Shown: piece by piece, positions 1 to 11,429 of the stretch
Layout: the number at the start of each line of letters is the position of its first letter
Numbering within the stretch: the stretch's first letter is position 1
NCBI RefSeq assembly: GCF_023898315.1
Contig: NC_064614.1
Location: 383,407,348 to 383,471,347, forward strand
Length of the DNA stretch: 64,000 bases
Source of the DNA: Schistocerca nitens
Taxonomy: Eukaryota; Arthropoda; Insecta; Orthoptera; Acrididae
Reading direction: 5' to 3'
Translations under genes and position numbers: made by a program
Notes under the pieces: generated by a model
The model's input: the letters and a program-made list of their open reading frames with translations, nothing else
Databases searched by the model: none
What the model was told of the DNA's origin: nothing

Positions 1-797
1 TCCATCAAAGAAGAATGTGCTGGAAACAGATGATTGGGATATTGCAGAAAAAACATTGACTTTTGGCAAATCTCGTACAAGTTCAGTGGCTGCATGTGGG
101 CTCTGTAGGCCCCAAATTTGAACATTGTGTTTGTTTACCTGACCACTAACGTGGAAAGTCACTTCTTCTTTGAACATGATGCATTGTGCAGAAATGTTAT
201 CATTGTCAATAGCATCAAGAATCTCATTACAAAATGCCAGATGTTAGCATTTGTCATCAGGACGCAGAGCTTGAAACAGCTGTAACTTGTTTGGCTTCAT
301 AACCAACGGACATCTCAAAACACACCAAACTGTTGTTGTAGGCAGTTGTAACTCCCAACTGGCATGATGAGTTGATTTTGAAGGACTATGTTGGAAAGCA
401 GTTTGAATTCATGCAACATTTTCTTCAGGAGCATGAGGGTAGCCAGGACTCTTTCCTTTACATACACATCCTCTATCTAGAAACTGTTGATACCATCTGC
501 GAATGTTCGACCCATTTGGAATATCAGTTTGGTACCTCAATCTGAAATATCTTTGCACTGTAATCACAGAATTGCACTTCGCAAACTCAAGAACACAAAA
601 TGATTACTGCTGCGGAGTAGCCATTTTAAACATATGATGGTTACCAAGAAAAACAGAAGACAACTGACATCTAATGGCTATTAATATAAACTACACTATG
701 TATTCATTACTCTAATAGCTGAGCCAAGATGCAGCAATTGATAATTTGGACAAAATAATACTTTGTAATATGTATACTCTTTTTGAAACACCCTGTA
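1..797 (-). pseudogene. Tc1/mariner-superfamily transposase fragment, broken
   Basis: Read on the minus strand, the element begins at 797 with a terminal sequence starting TACAGGGTGTTTCAAAAAG and runs off the window edge at 1. Downstream of it the translation resembles the insect IS630/Tc1/mariner transposases that have an N-terminal helix-turn-helix (DUF4817-like) followed by DDE. Recognisable pieces include IRRWYQQFLDRG, KSPGYPHAPEENV, SPSKSTHHASWELQLP and VNKHNVQIWG. The frame is broken by stops and shifts, so it is a dead copy. It abuts a Penelope-like element exactly at a TA, as expected for a TA-targeting transposon inserted in it. The family match is by eye from conserved blocks; the catalytic region is mostly outside or at the edge of the window. 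Confidence 0.7.
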
Positions 798-3717
798 CTT
801 TCCAGACAAGGATAATACTTCAAGTCACCAGTGGTGTGCTCTGAAGCTGTTTGTGGAGGGTGCAGATTACCGGGATAGGATGTGATGGCCTGGGAAATCT
901 TCTTTTGAGCTAGGCTGGTGGGGTAATTATGTGCAGTGAAGGATGAGGTGAGAATGGTAGTGTATTGTAGAAAAGAGTCTGCATCCAAATAAATATGTTT
1001 GCATCAAATGCCAAGGCTGTATGGGATGGAACGTTTGACATGGAAAGGATAGCATTGGTCAGAATGTAAGTATTGTTGTTTGGTGGTATGTTAAATATGG
1101 ACGGAAGTGTGTAGCTGGCCTTTGGTAAGGATGAGATCAATGTAAAGGAAAGTGTCTTGTGATTCAGAATAGGACCAAGTGAAATTTATTTGGTAGAAGG
1201 TATTCAGAGATATGAGGAATCTTAACAGGTCAGTCTCATCATGAATCTATATGGTAAAGATGTCATCAGTGTATCTAAACAAAACCTGGGGCTCAAGACA
1301 TGGATCCCAGGAAAGTCCCCTCCATGTGACCTACAAAATAGTTGTCTTAGGAAGGAGCCATCCTGGATTCCATGGCTGTACCCCTGAACTGTTTGTAAGT
1401 CTGCCCCTCAAAGATGAAGGAGTTGTTGGGAAGTATAAAGTTGATTAAGGTGAGGATGTCATAGGTTTAGAATCAGGTGAGTGCGGACTAAGGAAATGTT
1501 CAACAGCAGACAGACCATGTATGTGGGAGATGTTGTCTAGAGGGAGGTGGCATCAGTGGTGACAAGCAATGTGTGTTGGAGTGGGATGGGTTCAGATTTC
1601 AGACGATCTAAGAAATGTTTGGTATCTTTGATATAGGAGAGGAGTACTATGGGTTGCACCTGCTGGTAAACTAAGGCAGATATACATTTTATGGGTGCTT
1701 TGAAGCCAGCAACTATAGGACAGCCAGGATGATTGTGTGTGTGGATCTCAGGGAGAAGGTAAAAGATGTGGGTGGGTGGTTTGGGAGGGGTGAGAAGTTC
1801 TATGGATTGAAGTGTTAGTCCTTGTGAGGAGCCTGAGGTTTAAGGAGGAACTACAAGTCAGTTTGAATCACAGGGGTGGGGTCCTGATGGCAGACGGTGT
1901 ATGTAGAGGTGTCAGACTGCTAGCGTAGACCCTCAGTAATATATTCCTTTTGGTCAAGTACTGCAGTGGAAGATCCTTTTCTGGGAGGATAATGATGGAG
2001 CCATCAGCTTTTAGGGAATGCAGAGCCTTTAGTTTTGCAAAGGACGAGTTAGGGTCATGTTGTAAGGACCTGAGGAAGGGTTTTGAAGCAATGCTGGATG
2101 TGAGGAATTGTTGGAAGGCTTGTAAGGGATGATTTTGGAGTAGTGGTGGTGGATCAAGTTGGGATTGTGGTCTGAACTGTTCAGAGCTGAGTTCAATATC
2201 AGGTTTCTGTTGGAAAGGTTTTGGGATTGAGTTGCAAAGTAATATTTCCAATTGATAGTACTTGTCAAGGGGAGTAGGTCCTTCACCAAAGCAGAATGAT
2301 CAATGCAGGCTAAAAAGAAGATCCATAGATAATACAAATAATCAGGAGGGGAGAATGCTTTAGATGAGAGGTGAAGAACACTGTACTGTTGTGACTGGTT
2401 CTTGTGATTATGGGTTATTCTTGGTCTGGGAGGCAGTGGTGAAGGCTATGGGATGTTAAGGAGATTGGCCAAGGAGTGATGGTGGTTGGTGTGGCTTTTT
2501 AGGGAGCTGCGGAGGGACAGGGAGGGAAACACTACTGTTCAGGTAGTTTAGATGAAGGTGGGATACCTTTTTGAGATGAAGTTTGGCACATTGTTGCAGT
2601 TTGAAGTTGGCTTGGTAGATGATACTATCCAAGGACACATGAGGGGCAGAAATCTGCAGGATTTTGTAGAAGGAGAGAAGTCTGGTGAAGTGGAAATTGG
2701 CTGATGAGGGGTATTGGTTACAGATTAGCTGGGTAAGAGCAAGAGTTTGCTGTGTTTGAAGCTGTAAAAGAGCCTGGTGTAGAGTGGGATTACATCAGAA
2801 ACAGGGATTTTAAGTGTTAGGCCTTTTTGAGTAACTCCAAAGGACAAGTAGGTTTCAGGAAATAGAATGTGGGACATTATTTTTGATAGTGCAAAAGCAT
2901 GTTTTCGAAAAGAATGCAAGCAATACGAGATGGGATTCATCATGGCAAGAGAGAACAGTTTGTAGAGCTAGAAATCGTACAAAAAAAAAGACAAATAATA
3001 ATAATAAATAAATAAATAAATAAGCAGAAGGTGCAAAAGACAGGAAAATGGAAGAAAAGCAAGGAAACAATTCGGAAAAATCAGAAAAAAGCGTGACACA
3101 GAAAATGGTTAAGAATGAGTGGGTGGTCTAGATGATGCGATAAAAATATTTGGCAAAAAGGGAAAAATAAATTGAGTGCGAAAGTAGTGAAAACAGACAA
3201 AATATTTGAAAACTGGGTAAATAGAAAGTGAGAAAATGTAAACTACTTAAAAGTCAATCAGAGTGGTTTGCCGAAAACCAATGCACAAAAATGTGGAAGT
3301 TTTACATATAAACATGATAAGTGGAGGGTAGGAAAGATAAGAGCTATCAAATTTGTGAATAAATTGGCGAAAGACGATCGGCAGAAGGCCATGCAGTGCA
3401 GTGAACTGTAAGTTGTTACATGGAAATTCGTAAATAACAATGGACTTGTCATATGCAATAAAAAATGGACCCATCTACATCCAAAGAAATCAGTACTAGA
3501 AAAGATGTAGGGGCAAAGTGTTGATTAATCTTGATGATACAGATAAATAAAGGAACAGATTAGCACATGAGATAGAAAACAGACGACAATTTGAACAAGA
3601 CAGACAACAAAGACTGACAAGAGGGGTACATAACCGAAATGATGGCCACATGGGCTAATATAACAATGAAAACTATCAATTTTTGACAAAATAATTTAAT
3701 TGGATGAATAAAAAATG
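798..3717 (-). pseudogene. Penelope-like retroelement (copy P1), 3' truncated
   Basis: A minus-strand Penelope-like element. The reading frame appears to open near 2943 (MMNPISYCLHSF). It passes a region reading LKALHSLKADGSIIILP around 2000, reaches a reverse-transcriptase signature FRYTDDIFTI with the catalytic YTDD at 1262-1273, and continues to GQLHTSVHI-like and PTSLAQKKISQAI-like blocks near 1080 and 890. These match the better preserved PLE at 47-48 kb in this window. Stops and frameshifts interrupt it throughout. The GIY-YIG endonuclease end is missing because the element is cut at 797 by a mariner-type transposon. The stretch 2944-3717 is the purine-rich complement of a long pyrimidine-rich 5' leader and holds no other gene that I can see. 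Confidence 0.75.
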
Positions 3718-3770
3718 TACTCACCAAGCAGCGGCAGAACACACATATAAAAGAGGGTTGTAATTAGGCA

Positions 3771-3800
3771 AGCTTTTGGAACCACTGGCTCCTTCTTCAG
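3771..3800 (-). ncRNA. Hammerhead-ribozyme-like core in PLE P2 tail
   Basis: On the minus strand the order is CTGAAGA (3800-3794), then GGAGCC, AGT and GGTTCC forming a 6-bp stem II with one G-U pair, then AAAAGCT where family members elsewhere in the window have GAAAGCT. CUGANGA, stem II and GAAA together form the conserved core of hammerhead ribozymes, which are reported from Penelope-like elements. I could not assign stems I and III or a cleavage triplet, and the GAAA of this copy is mutated to AAAA, so self-cleavage by this copy is doubtful. Confidence 0.42.
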
Positions 3801-4448
3801 GCAGAGGGATTGAAGAGAAAGGAAGAGGTGTGAAGGAAAGTGACTGGAGAGGTCTAGGAAAAGGTAAGGTGACCATCCGTCCCATTTTTTTCGGGACAGT
3901 CCCGATTTCTGTGTGTCTGTCCCGAATTTTTTCAGAGGTAATTCGGGACACCTGTTTGTCCCGAAATTAACAATCATGACCAAATTTGTCCCGAATTAGA
4001 CATTCATTTCACCTGTATCAGTATATTTTATTATTAGTTTTAGTTATGGTGGGAAATTGTTTGTCAAGAGGGTACGACAAATTGTCGAAACCGTTATCAA
4101 ACTGTTTCTACTGTGCAAACACGTGTTGGCCACAGCTCGAACAACTAATGGGCAGTCAGAGACCACGGCAACTGGGAAAAAGTCACACTCGAACGCATTT
4201 GTGTGGCCGAAATGCTTCTAACTGTAACTTGAACAGAAGAAGGAAGAAATCTGCATATTTTCTGATAGCCATGGAAGAGGCAGAGGAGGTTTAATGGCAA
4301 ACATGCAGACGAAATACAAAGTAACTCGAACAGACGAACACTTCTGACTGATGCATCTAACCACAAAGAGAATAAGGTCTTTCCTATCCTCGTCAGATAT
4401 TTTGATTACAAAACTGGTGTAAAAGTAAGATTATTACAATTAAAATCG

Positions 4449-5776
4449 TTGCCTTGGGAAACATCTACTATTGTGAGTGGCTCTTTAACAGACTGCCTCA
4501 GAAAAAACAGCCTAGAAGAAAAAGTTGTTGGATTGTGTGCTGATAACACCAATTGCAATTTTGGAGGTGCTGAAAGAAAAGGTCAGAATAATGTTTTTAC
4601 TAAACTACAAGTGGGACACAGTCATAGACTGATAGGGGTTGGTCATGCTGCTCATATACTGCATAATACTGTTCGAGCAGCTACTGATATTTTGCCTGTA
4701 GATATAGAAATGGTAGTTTCCAAAATATTTCTGTATTTCAAATCATACACTGTGAGAGTTGAAATTCTGAAGGACTTTTGTAGCTTTGTTGAAACAGATT
4801 TTGCAATGATTTTGGGTTCTGCTCAAACAAGATGGTTAGCACTGTTGCCTGCTGTTGAGCGAGTCATCAAAATGTTTAAACCACTAAAATAATACTGCCA
4901 ATATGAAAAAAAGGGTCCAGTGTTGCTTCAAAACTTCTTTCAAAACCTTTTGTCTGAAGTATGGCTATACTGTGTTCACAGTCAGGCTTCATCATTTCAT
5001 GAAGCAGTTAAAAAAGTTGAATGACATTTAGTCACTATATTTGAAGTGGCTGATTGTATTAGTAAGTTGAAAACTACGTTGCAGTCCAAAATTGAAGACT
5101 AGTTCCTTCCCTCAAGAGTTAAAACAATTCTTGAAACTCTTGAAACAGAGGTAGGTCTGCTTCTAGCAGAGGTAAAGAGTTTCATGGTGCTGTATTATTT
5201 TTCTATGAAACTGCTCTATCCTACATAAAAAAGTGGACTGAAAAAAATTTCCAGAACTTGGACTGCTACAATTGGGTTACCTTGAATCAAATACCTGTAT
5301 GGGATGACATTGAAAGAACTTCTTCTCTAGTTAGCAAAACTGTGCCATATGTTCAGTGTGCAGAAAATGTAATGTATGATGAGTATGTCAGTGTCAAACA
5401 GTTTGTAACCACTGAGAAAATCATTGAATGGACTGCTAACAACACTGTTCCTGGCCAAATATGGGTTGAGATGATTTCTCATTTCAGCCAGAATCATGTG
5501 CCATTCTCAAATGTAGTCAAGCTACTGGAGTTTCTTTTCTGCCTTCCTGGCACTAATGCTGCTACTGAAAGGGTATTTTCCCACATGAACAATATATGGA
5601 CAAGTGACAAAACACAGTTGGCTGTAGAAACCATGAAAGCAATGTTAGCAAGTAGAATAAATTATGATGAAACTTGTGTCGAGTTTTTTCATATGTTGTT
5701 GAAAAATACAGACTTGATAAAGAAAATTCACAGCACTGATAAATACAGTTGCCCTGATCACACTCATTCATCTTAG
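4449..5776 (+). pseudogene. hAT transposase, broken
   Basis: Two open stretches in different frames (4449-4892 and 5258-5776) cover parts of a hAT transposase. The first contains VVGLCADNTNCNFGG and LIGVGHAAHILHNTVRAA, resembling the RNase H-like catalytic region of ZBED/KIAA1586-type hATs. The second ends with CLPGTNAATERVFSHMNN and a following LAVETMKAMLASRIN, the C-terminal hAT dimerisation domain. Between them lie several stops and at least one frameshift. An N-terminal BED zinc finger is not evident, although 3986-4294 encodes a short Cys/Arg-rich stretch that may be its remnant. A non-functional relic. Confidence 0.8.
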
Positions 5777-5880
5777 AAGGTATTAATAAAATGTAAATGT
5801 GCTTTTCTTTGTAACAAATTTAATTGATATTTTGTATTTATTACATTTAATTGAAACCTTCTTCTCATATAATAAATAAA

Positions 5881-6081
5881 TGTAGCCTATTTTGCAAAAT
5901 TTTAAATGTGTCTCAGATTTGGGCCTAGGAAATATGTTAATGTCCCGAATTTGAGTCTAGAAAATATGGTCACCTTAGAAAAAATGTAGCCTATTTTGCA
6001 AAATTTTTAATGTGTCCCGGATTTGGGCCTAGGAAATATGTTAATGCCCCGAATTTGAGTCTAGAAAATATGGTCACCTTA
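5881..6081 (+). repeat. Tandem duplication of the hAT 3' terminus
   Basis: The unit 5881-5984 (104 bp) is repeated at 5985-6081. Both copies run from TGTAGCCTATTTTGCAAAAT through the ATGGTCACCTTA terminus. The inner copy is followed by GAAAAAA, resembling the GGAAAAGG target duplication that follows the outer copy. The duplicated unit therefore seems to include a few bases of flank. Confidence 0.85.
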
Positions 6082-7103
6082 GGAAAAGGGGTAGATTTTG
6101 GAAAGTCAGGGGCAGGTCAGGGGAGATTTACTGCATGGGATGAGAAGGAAAGAGTGATTGTTGGGGACTGTATCAGATGAGATTTGAAAACCTGAGAGCT
6201 TAAATGTGGATGACAGGGTAATATACAAGACAGAGATTACTACTAAAACACCATGCATGAGTTAATAAGAATGAAAAGCTAAGTGCATTGTGTGTAACAG
6301 AAGTGGGAGGGGGTGGTAAAAAATAGATTTGTAAGACAATGAAAGATGTAGAAAACTAAAATGGTGTGAAGAAAAGAGTGGTTACTGTGAAGAAATGCTG
6401 AGCACAGAGGAAATTAATATCAAACAAGGCCAGGTGGGTGGTGAGAACCAAAAATGTTGTAGTGCTAGTTCCCACCTGCAGAGTTCTGAGAAACTGGTGT
6501 CTGGGGAAGAATCCAGGTGGTGCATGTGATCACAATTGCCATGCTGTAGGGCATGCTCTGCAACATGAGAACGCATGTTGCCAGTTTATACCCTCTGCCT
6601 ATGCCCATTCAGCCTCACTGATAATTTGATGGTCATCATGCTCATGTAAAATGACGAACAGTGTTTATATATCTGCTGGTATATGACATGTGTCGTTTTA
6701 CAGGTGGCTCTCCCTTTGATAGTATACGAATATGTTATACCAGTTACAGGGCTGCTATAGGTCATGGAAGGAGGGTGCATAGGTCAAGTCTTGCAATGGG
6801 GACTGTCACAGGTGTAGGAGCCATATGGTAGGGAGATGGGTGCAGAAGGAACATAGGTGCTGACAAGAATATTGAGGATATTGGGAGGGCAAGATTTCAT
6901 ACAGAATGGATCTCATTTCAGGGCATCTCATTTCAGGGCATGATTTTAGGAAGTCATGGCCCTGTTGTAGTAGCTGATTAATACTTTCCAGATGAGGAAA
7001 ATACTGTGTCACCAGTGGTGTGCTCTGAAGCTTTTTTGTGGAGGAAACAGCTGTACCAGTATTGGATTTGATGGCTCAGGAAATCTGCTTTTGAACTTGG
7101 CTA

Positions 7104-7660
7104 CATCATCTGAAATCCATGCCTCTCCCACTGTCACCATACACCTTGCTTGTGACCACTGATGCCACTGCCCTGTATACGACATCCCCCACGTACATGG
7201 TGTGTCTGCTGTTGAACATTTCTTGAGTCAACTCTCTTCTGTTTCCAAACCTATGACATTCTTCCAAATCACCTTAATCAACCTTATACTTACCACTAAC
7301 TACTTCACCTTTGAGGGGCAGAAGTAGAAAAAGATCATGGGAACCAGGATGGCTCATTCCTATGCCAACCTTTTCAGGGTCCGCTTGGAGGGGGCTTTCC
7401 TGGGATCCATAAGTCTTCAGCCGGTAGTTTGGACTAGGTACATTGTATCTTTACCATGTGGATTCAAGATGAGACTGACTAGTTAAAATTCATAGAATCT
7501 CTGAATATCTTCTTCCAATTAAATTTCATATGGTACGAAGCCACTTTCCTTTACGTTGATCTCATCATCTCCGAAGGTCAGCTACACACTTCCATCCACA
7601 TTAAAACTACCACAAAACAACAGTACTTACTTTTTGACAGATGCCATTCCTCCATGTCAA
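7104..7660 (+). pseudogene. Penelope-like reverse transcriptase fragment (P3)
   Basis: Plus-strand translation gives LVTTDATALYTTSPTYM, matching the PLE motif around VTTDVTSLYTNIP, then IMGTRMAHSYANLF near 7340 (consensus GTRMAPSYANLF), and later GQLHTSIHIKTTTKQQYLLF-like codons near 7580. It is heavily interrupted. Its left end meets P2 head to head at about 7103, and its right end stops at 7660 where an inverted-repeat hairpin starts. Confidence 0.7.
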
Positions 7661-7764
7661 GGTCCTGCAGAAAGAGTCATCACTTCTGTCTCTATGCTGT
7701 TCATTTTTGGAACACAACCTATGACCAGCTTAGAGACAGAAGTGGTGACATGTTCTGCAGGACC
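7661..7764. repeat. Imperfect hairpin, 33-bp arms
   Basis: Arms 7661-7693 and 7732-7764 are complementary at 29 of 33 positions, with a 38-bp loop. The right arm runs directly into mariner transposase sequence, so the left arm looks like an inverted copy of transposase DNA made at the insertion breakpoint, not a true terminal repeat. Confidence 0.7.
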
Positions 7765-8157
7765 TGACCATCATTTTCCAGGACAATGCTCAGGCATGTA
7801 CAGTGCAAGCTGTTACTGATTTGTGTGACTGATGGGGCTGCTAAGTGCTATACCACCTACTGCACTCCCCTGACATAAGCCTTCATAAGTTCAACTCGAT
7901 TTCTAAAATGAAGGAAACAGTTCATGGCATTTGCTGCTACAATTTGGTCGGGCAATAGACCATACTGCTCGAACTGTCAACACAACTGGCACTGACTGCT
8001 AAGAGTATCCTACTACTTCCACATCGATGGCAATAGGTTATACACAATGCTGGTGACTACTTTGAAGGTCAGTAAAACTTTGAAACATGTATCTATTTTG
8101 TTCAGGCAGTCAATATACAGTTGTCACTACTAAAGTTCCAACCCTTGTACTATCCTG
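7765..8157 (+). pseudogene. Mariner-type transposase C-terminal remnant
   Basis: The plus-strand translation reads FQDNAQACTVQAVTDL, then WGC-VLYHLLHSPD and PHRWQ-VIHNAGDYFEG, matching the end of an insect Tc1/mariner-superfamily transposase: the DNA(R/Q)(A/P)H block, the (P/H)SPD block and the C-terminal tail. Several stops are present, and no 3' inverted repeat could be paired. It is followed without a gap by a LINE tail at 8158. Confidence 0.6.
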
Positions 8158-8415
8158 TGAAAATCTGTTAATGAAGTTTCAAGAAACAGCTTTAAATAAT
8201 TACTCTAGGAATATACTAAAACCCCCTACATGGCACTCACCCAGTGATCATGAGGCTAAGATTAGAATAATTACTCCACACACAGAGGCATTCAATCAAT
8301 CATTCTTCCTGAGCTCCTTGCATGAAGGGAATGGAAAGAAGCTCTAATAACTCGTACAGTGGGTCTTGCCCTCTGCTATGAGCTTCACAGTGGTTCGCAG
8401 AGTAAAGATGATTGA
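8158..8415 (+). pseudogene. CR1/Jockey-like LINE, 3' end only
   Basis: This segment aligns by eye with 44225-44470: both encode LLMKFQETALN, then R-NIL-P and IEAF-Q-FFL, followed by GNGKKL or EWKGKKP and a stop. It is the C-terminal end and 3' untranslated part of a CR1/Jockey-like LINE, truncated at the 5' side as usual for such insertions. The reading frame from 8087 to 8347 is open but lacks reverse-transcriptase motifs. Confidence 0.7.
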
Positions 8416-11400
8416 TTTCATGCAGAAAATGTGTTTGCTTCTGGTCATTGGCAGAAAGTTGACATAGCATCAGTAAATGGCTTGCAGATTGCTGCTCTCA
8501 AGCAACCACTACTGCTAAAATTGTAGACTTCATGCTTCCACTCATTCATTTACTTACTGTGTTTCATGGATATCATCATCAAGTAGACTTTATCAACATA
8601 TAAATCAATGAAGTGTAGCAGCTGTTAGAAACTAGCTCTGTAGAGTTTATTGACAATAAATTTCCTACATTGCTATATAGGATTTGTGCTTAAAGAGGCA
8701 AAATGTGAATTACTGAAACTAGCAGATAAGCTGTTACCTTGGATAAAGGTACTGTTTCTCATTTGTCCCCGCAATTACTAGTATTATATTTACACAGCAA
8801 TAATGATGTTTAGCAAAGAAGGTATTTATTTACTGTAAGAATATTAGCCTATAAACAATTAGTGTTGGTACTTCTCAGACAGCTGACAGCAATACAAACA
8901 GGATAATACAATAAGCTTTCAGTTTTACTTTGAATTTGTAGGGGCCCCAATTTCATATTTTCATTCACTTACACCAAAATACAGAACTTCACAGTGAGAC
9001 CTTACCAAGTCTACAAAGTCCTTTTGAAAAGTACAACACACTATCCATTTATAATGTCATGTAACTGAAAACAAAGCATAGTGTTAATATAGGGTGTGTT
9101 CTCTAAATCTATCTTGGTGGTGCTTCTTATGAAGTTAATGCACTAGAGCAAAGAGTCTGCCCATGTTTAGACTTATTGAAGAATTGATAGCCTCAAACAA
9201 TTTGACCAAAATATATTATCTTTTGGGGGGGAAAAAATCATCATCTGCCAGGAAGTTTCATCATCGCTATATGTTTGTATAATTTGATGAACCTACACTA
9301 GATGTTTGTCTCATTTGATGAACCTAGCTCATGACACTGCTGTCAAGTTGCAATGGTACTTTCGCATTCTCGTCAATATGGTACCAGAACGTTTAAATTC
9401 TACCACTGTAAAGATGGAAGATGCGCGATTCAGAATGTCAGAACTGTGCAGTACGTAGCAGCAGGAACACCACCACAAAATCACACAGCACTAACACTCC
9501 AAACGATCAATTTTAACTGTGTTCAACCCAATGGTAAAGTATCGAACTCTTTTTCTTCGAATCATACAGTTTGGGGGAAAAGCAGTGAGAATAATTACTT
9601 TTGGAAACCTTTTATCAGACAAAGCCTGTTATAACAATAAACTGTTTCGCTCAATAAAATGGCCGCCAGCCCAAATCGGGCACAGTGTCTACACAAAAAG
9701 ATGAAGTCAATTTTCGACACTGAATAAATAACTACTTTCACTTACTATGGTCACTTGGCAGTAAGTACTATTAATCCCACTTTCTGTTACTTATGGAATT
9801 TATCACTATATCTCAGTAATTATTTAAAGAAGACACACATATGTTTCAACAAGGATAAAAAAAAATATTAAACTTATAACTATCCTTCATACAACCAAAA
9901 CTATTATTTAACACGACTAAATTTAATTTCTTTAGGACTGTTATTTGTTAATGTTTTACTAACACCAATTTGTCTGGCTTTCTTTGACATGGAGAAGCAA
10001 CATGAACAATTACTGTTAAGATTGTTCCAGTTAAACAATTATGTTACTTTACTTTCAGAAATACTATTGAAAACTTATCCTCATGGTCATGCGAAGTGGT
10101 GGCCCTTAAACTGATACATGCAAACTTAAGTATTTAACAATGATTTTCAGAATTTACTACCAAAACAGTACTATTGCCAGTAATTTACTATTATTCAAGC
10201 TTCAATAAACATCAGGATACTTGGAATAAATTCATTTAGGTAAGGACCCTACTGAGGTAAAGGAAATAGGAAAATTATGGTTAAACACAAAGGTACATTT
10301 AACACTTATATTCCACTGGTTGAAGATGGATGGTTCATACTGTGATACACTTCTAAATAAATTACTTTGCCTGTTACTGATGTCAAAGGTGGCGTGAGGT
10401 GATGTTACATAGTAACATTGCGCAGGTACAGCTTTTGATGTACATAGCTCTGTCTTCCTCTCGGTGGCGACAATAAAATTGCAAATTTCTGAGCTATTAA
10501 TTTATTGCCATACTGCACCAATCATGTAGAACACGTCCGAGGCCAACAACCCAGTCTTGCAGGTAAATTCAGGGCCTCTAGTGTTTGACCAACGTAATGC
10601 ATGTTCACCACTTGCATGGCAGCTATCGACTGTATAAGCCACTTGCGCGCCAATTCTCACTCGCGCGCCCCACCACCTTTTCCATTCCACCACAGAACAG
10701 AGTTTCGTTCTACCTATGATCCCTACACCCTTTCAATTTACACTTCTGCTTACAAAAACCCTAAGTATGAACCATCTATGATTGCATGACAGCATATACA
10801 TACAAAATTGACATAATTAATTACAATTGTACTTGAAATATTACATAATTATTTACAAAATATGTTTTAATACATTTATTTCACCTACGTCAAAGAGGTT
10901 ATTTTAAATAGATAAACTACGCTTAACAAAAGCTTACTCTCATTATAGTATTTTCTTAATTTTTCAAAATTATTATGGAACAAAAAAAATTTTGAAATGT
11001 ACAGATTAATGGCAGTATTATATTTACAATAGCATTACAAAGTCATCACACTGTTTCATGGCCACAGCTCATATAATTACTGGCTTCTGTATGGCCCTTG
11101 CACTTACTGAGCATGTATTACAGGCATCTGGCTTTCACCCATGCTGATTTTTAGTTTGTGTCTTATCCCTACGTTGTGATATAATAGTTTGAAACTTTAA
11201 TTCTACAGATGCAAAATTGCTTCTGGGAAGTACAGTTTTTGTGAAAAATAGGCTATTACAATTTATTTATACCATGTTTCAGACGTTTCTGAATTTGGTT
11301 ATATTTCAGCTGATGATACTGACTTTTCTTCTAGAGTTTACAAGAAATAACTTATATAGTCAGTCTTCTTTGGTGTTGAGAGGATGCCTCAGGCAGCTGC

Positions 11401-11429
11401 TTGGTGACTGATGAATGTCACATAGACTT
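8416..11429. other. No gene recognised; one short tandem duplication
   Basis: About 3 kb with only short scattered open frames and no protein family I recognise. An imperfect tandem duplication lies at about 9270-9332, where two units each read ATGTTTG followed by ATTTGATGAACCTA. Base composition shifts to higher GC around 10500-10700, with GCGCGCC-rich words near 10647-10670. I can attach no function to it. Confidence 0.5.

Larger units (their letters stand above)
3865..6081 (+). mobile_element. hAT DNA transposon, complete ends, 8-bp target duplication
   Basis: Both termini are visible: TAAGGTGACCAT at 3865 and ATGGTCACCTTA ending at 6081, a 12-bp terminal inverted repeat fitting the hAT YARNG rule. 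The flanks carry a perfect 8-bp target duplication GGAAAAGG (3857-3864 and 6082-6089), the length typical of hAT elements. Removing the element restores the tail of PLE P2. Subterminal copies of a TGTCCCGAATT-like motif cluster within about 150 bp of each end (for example 3919-3927, 3957-3965, 3988-3996, 5941-5949), as is usual for transposase-binding repeats. The last 104 bp are tandemly duplicated. The transposase gene inside is broken, so the copy is not autonomous. Confidence 0.88.
3718..7103 (-). pseudogene. Penelope-like retroelement (copy P2), split by a hAT
   Basis: A second minus-strand PLE lying directly upstream of P1 in the same orientation; the two meet at about 3717. From 7012 down to 6380 the translation resembles the PLE C-terminus: LLQQGHDFLKSCPEMR, then the GIY-YIG endonuclease block (YTIKGRATCKTTHVIYQ, then FYMSM where YVGM is expected, then LSVRLNGHRQ), and ELCRWELALQHF near 6490. 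The 3' untranslated part continues from 6370 to 3718, interrupted by the hAT at 3865-6081. A hammerhead-like core lies at 3771-3800. A 15-bp in-frame tandem duplication at 6911-6940 repeats the codons around CPEMR. Stops and shifts make the frame non-functional. The reverse-transcriptase part is missing because the element breaks at about 7103 against an oppositely oriented PLE piece. Confidence 0.72.

Noticed and set aside
5881-6081. CRISPR-like or regulatory tandem array
   Set aside because: Only two units, each carrying the hAT terminal repeat; explained as a terminal duplication.
10500-10720. Possible CpG-rich host promoter or first exon
   Set aside because: A modest GC rise and GCGCGCC words only; no initiator, exon or open frame of note could be supported.
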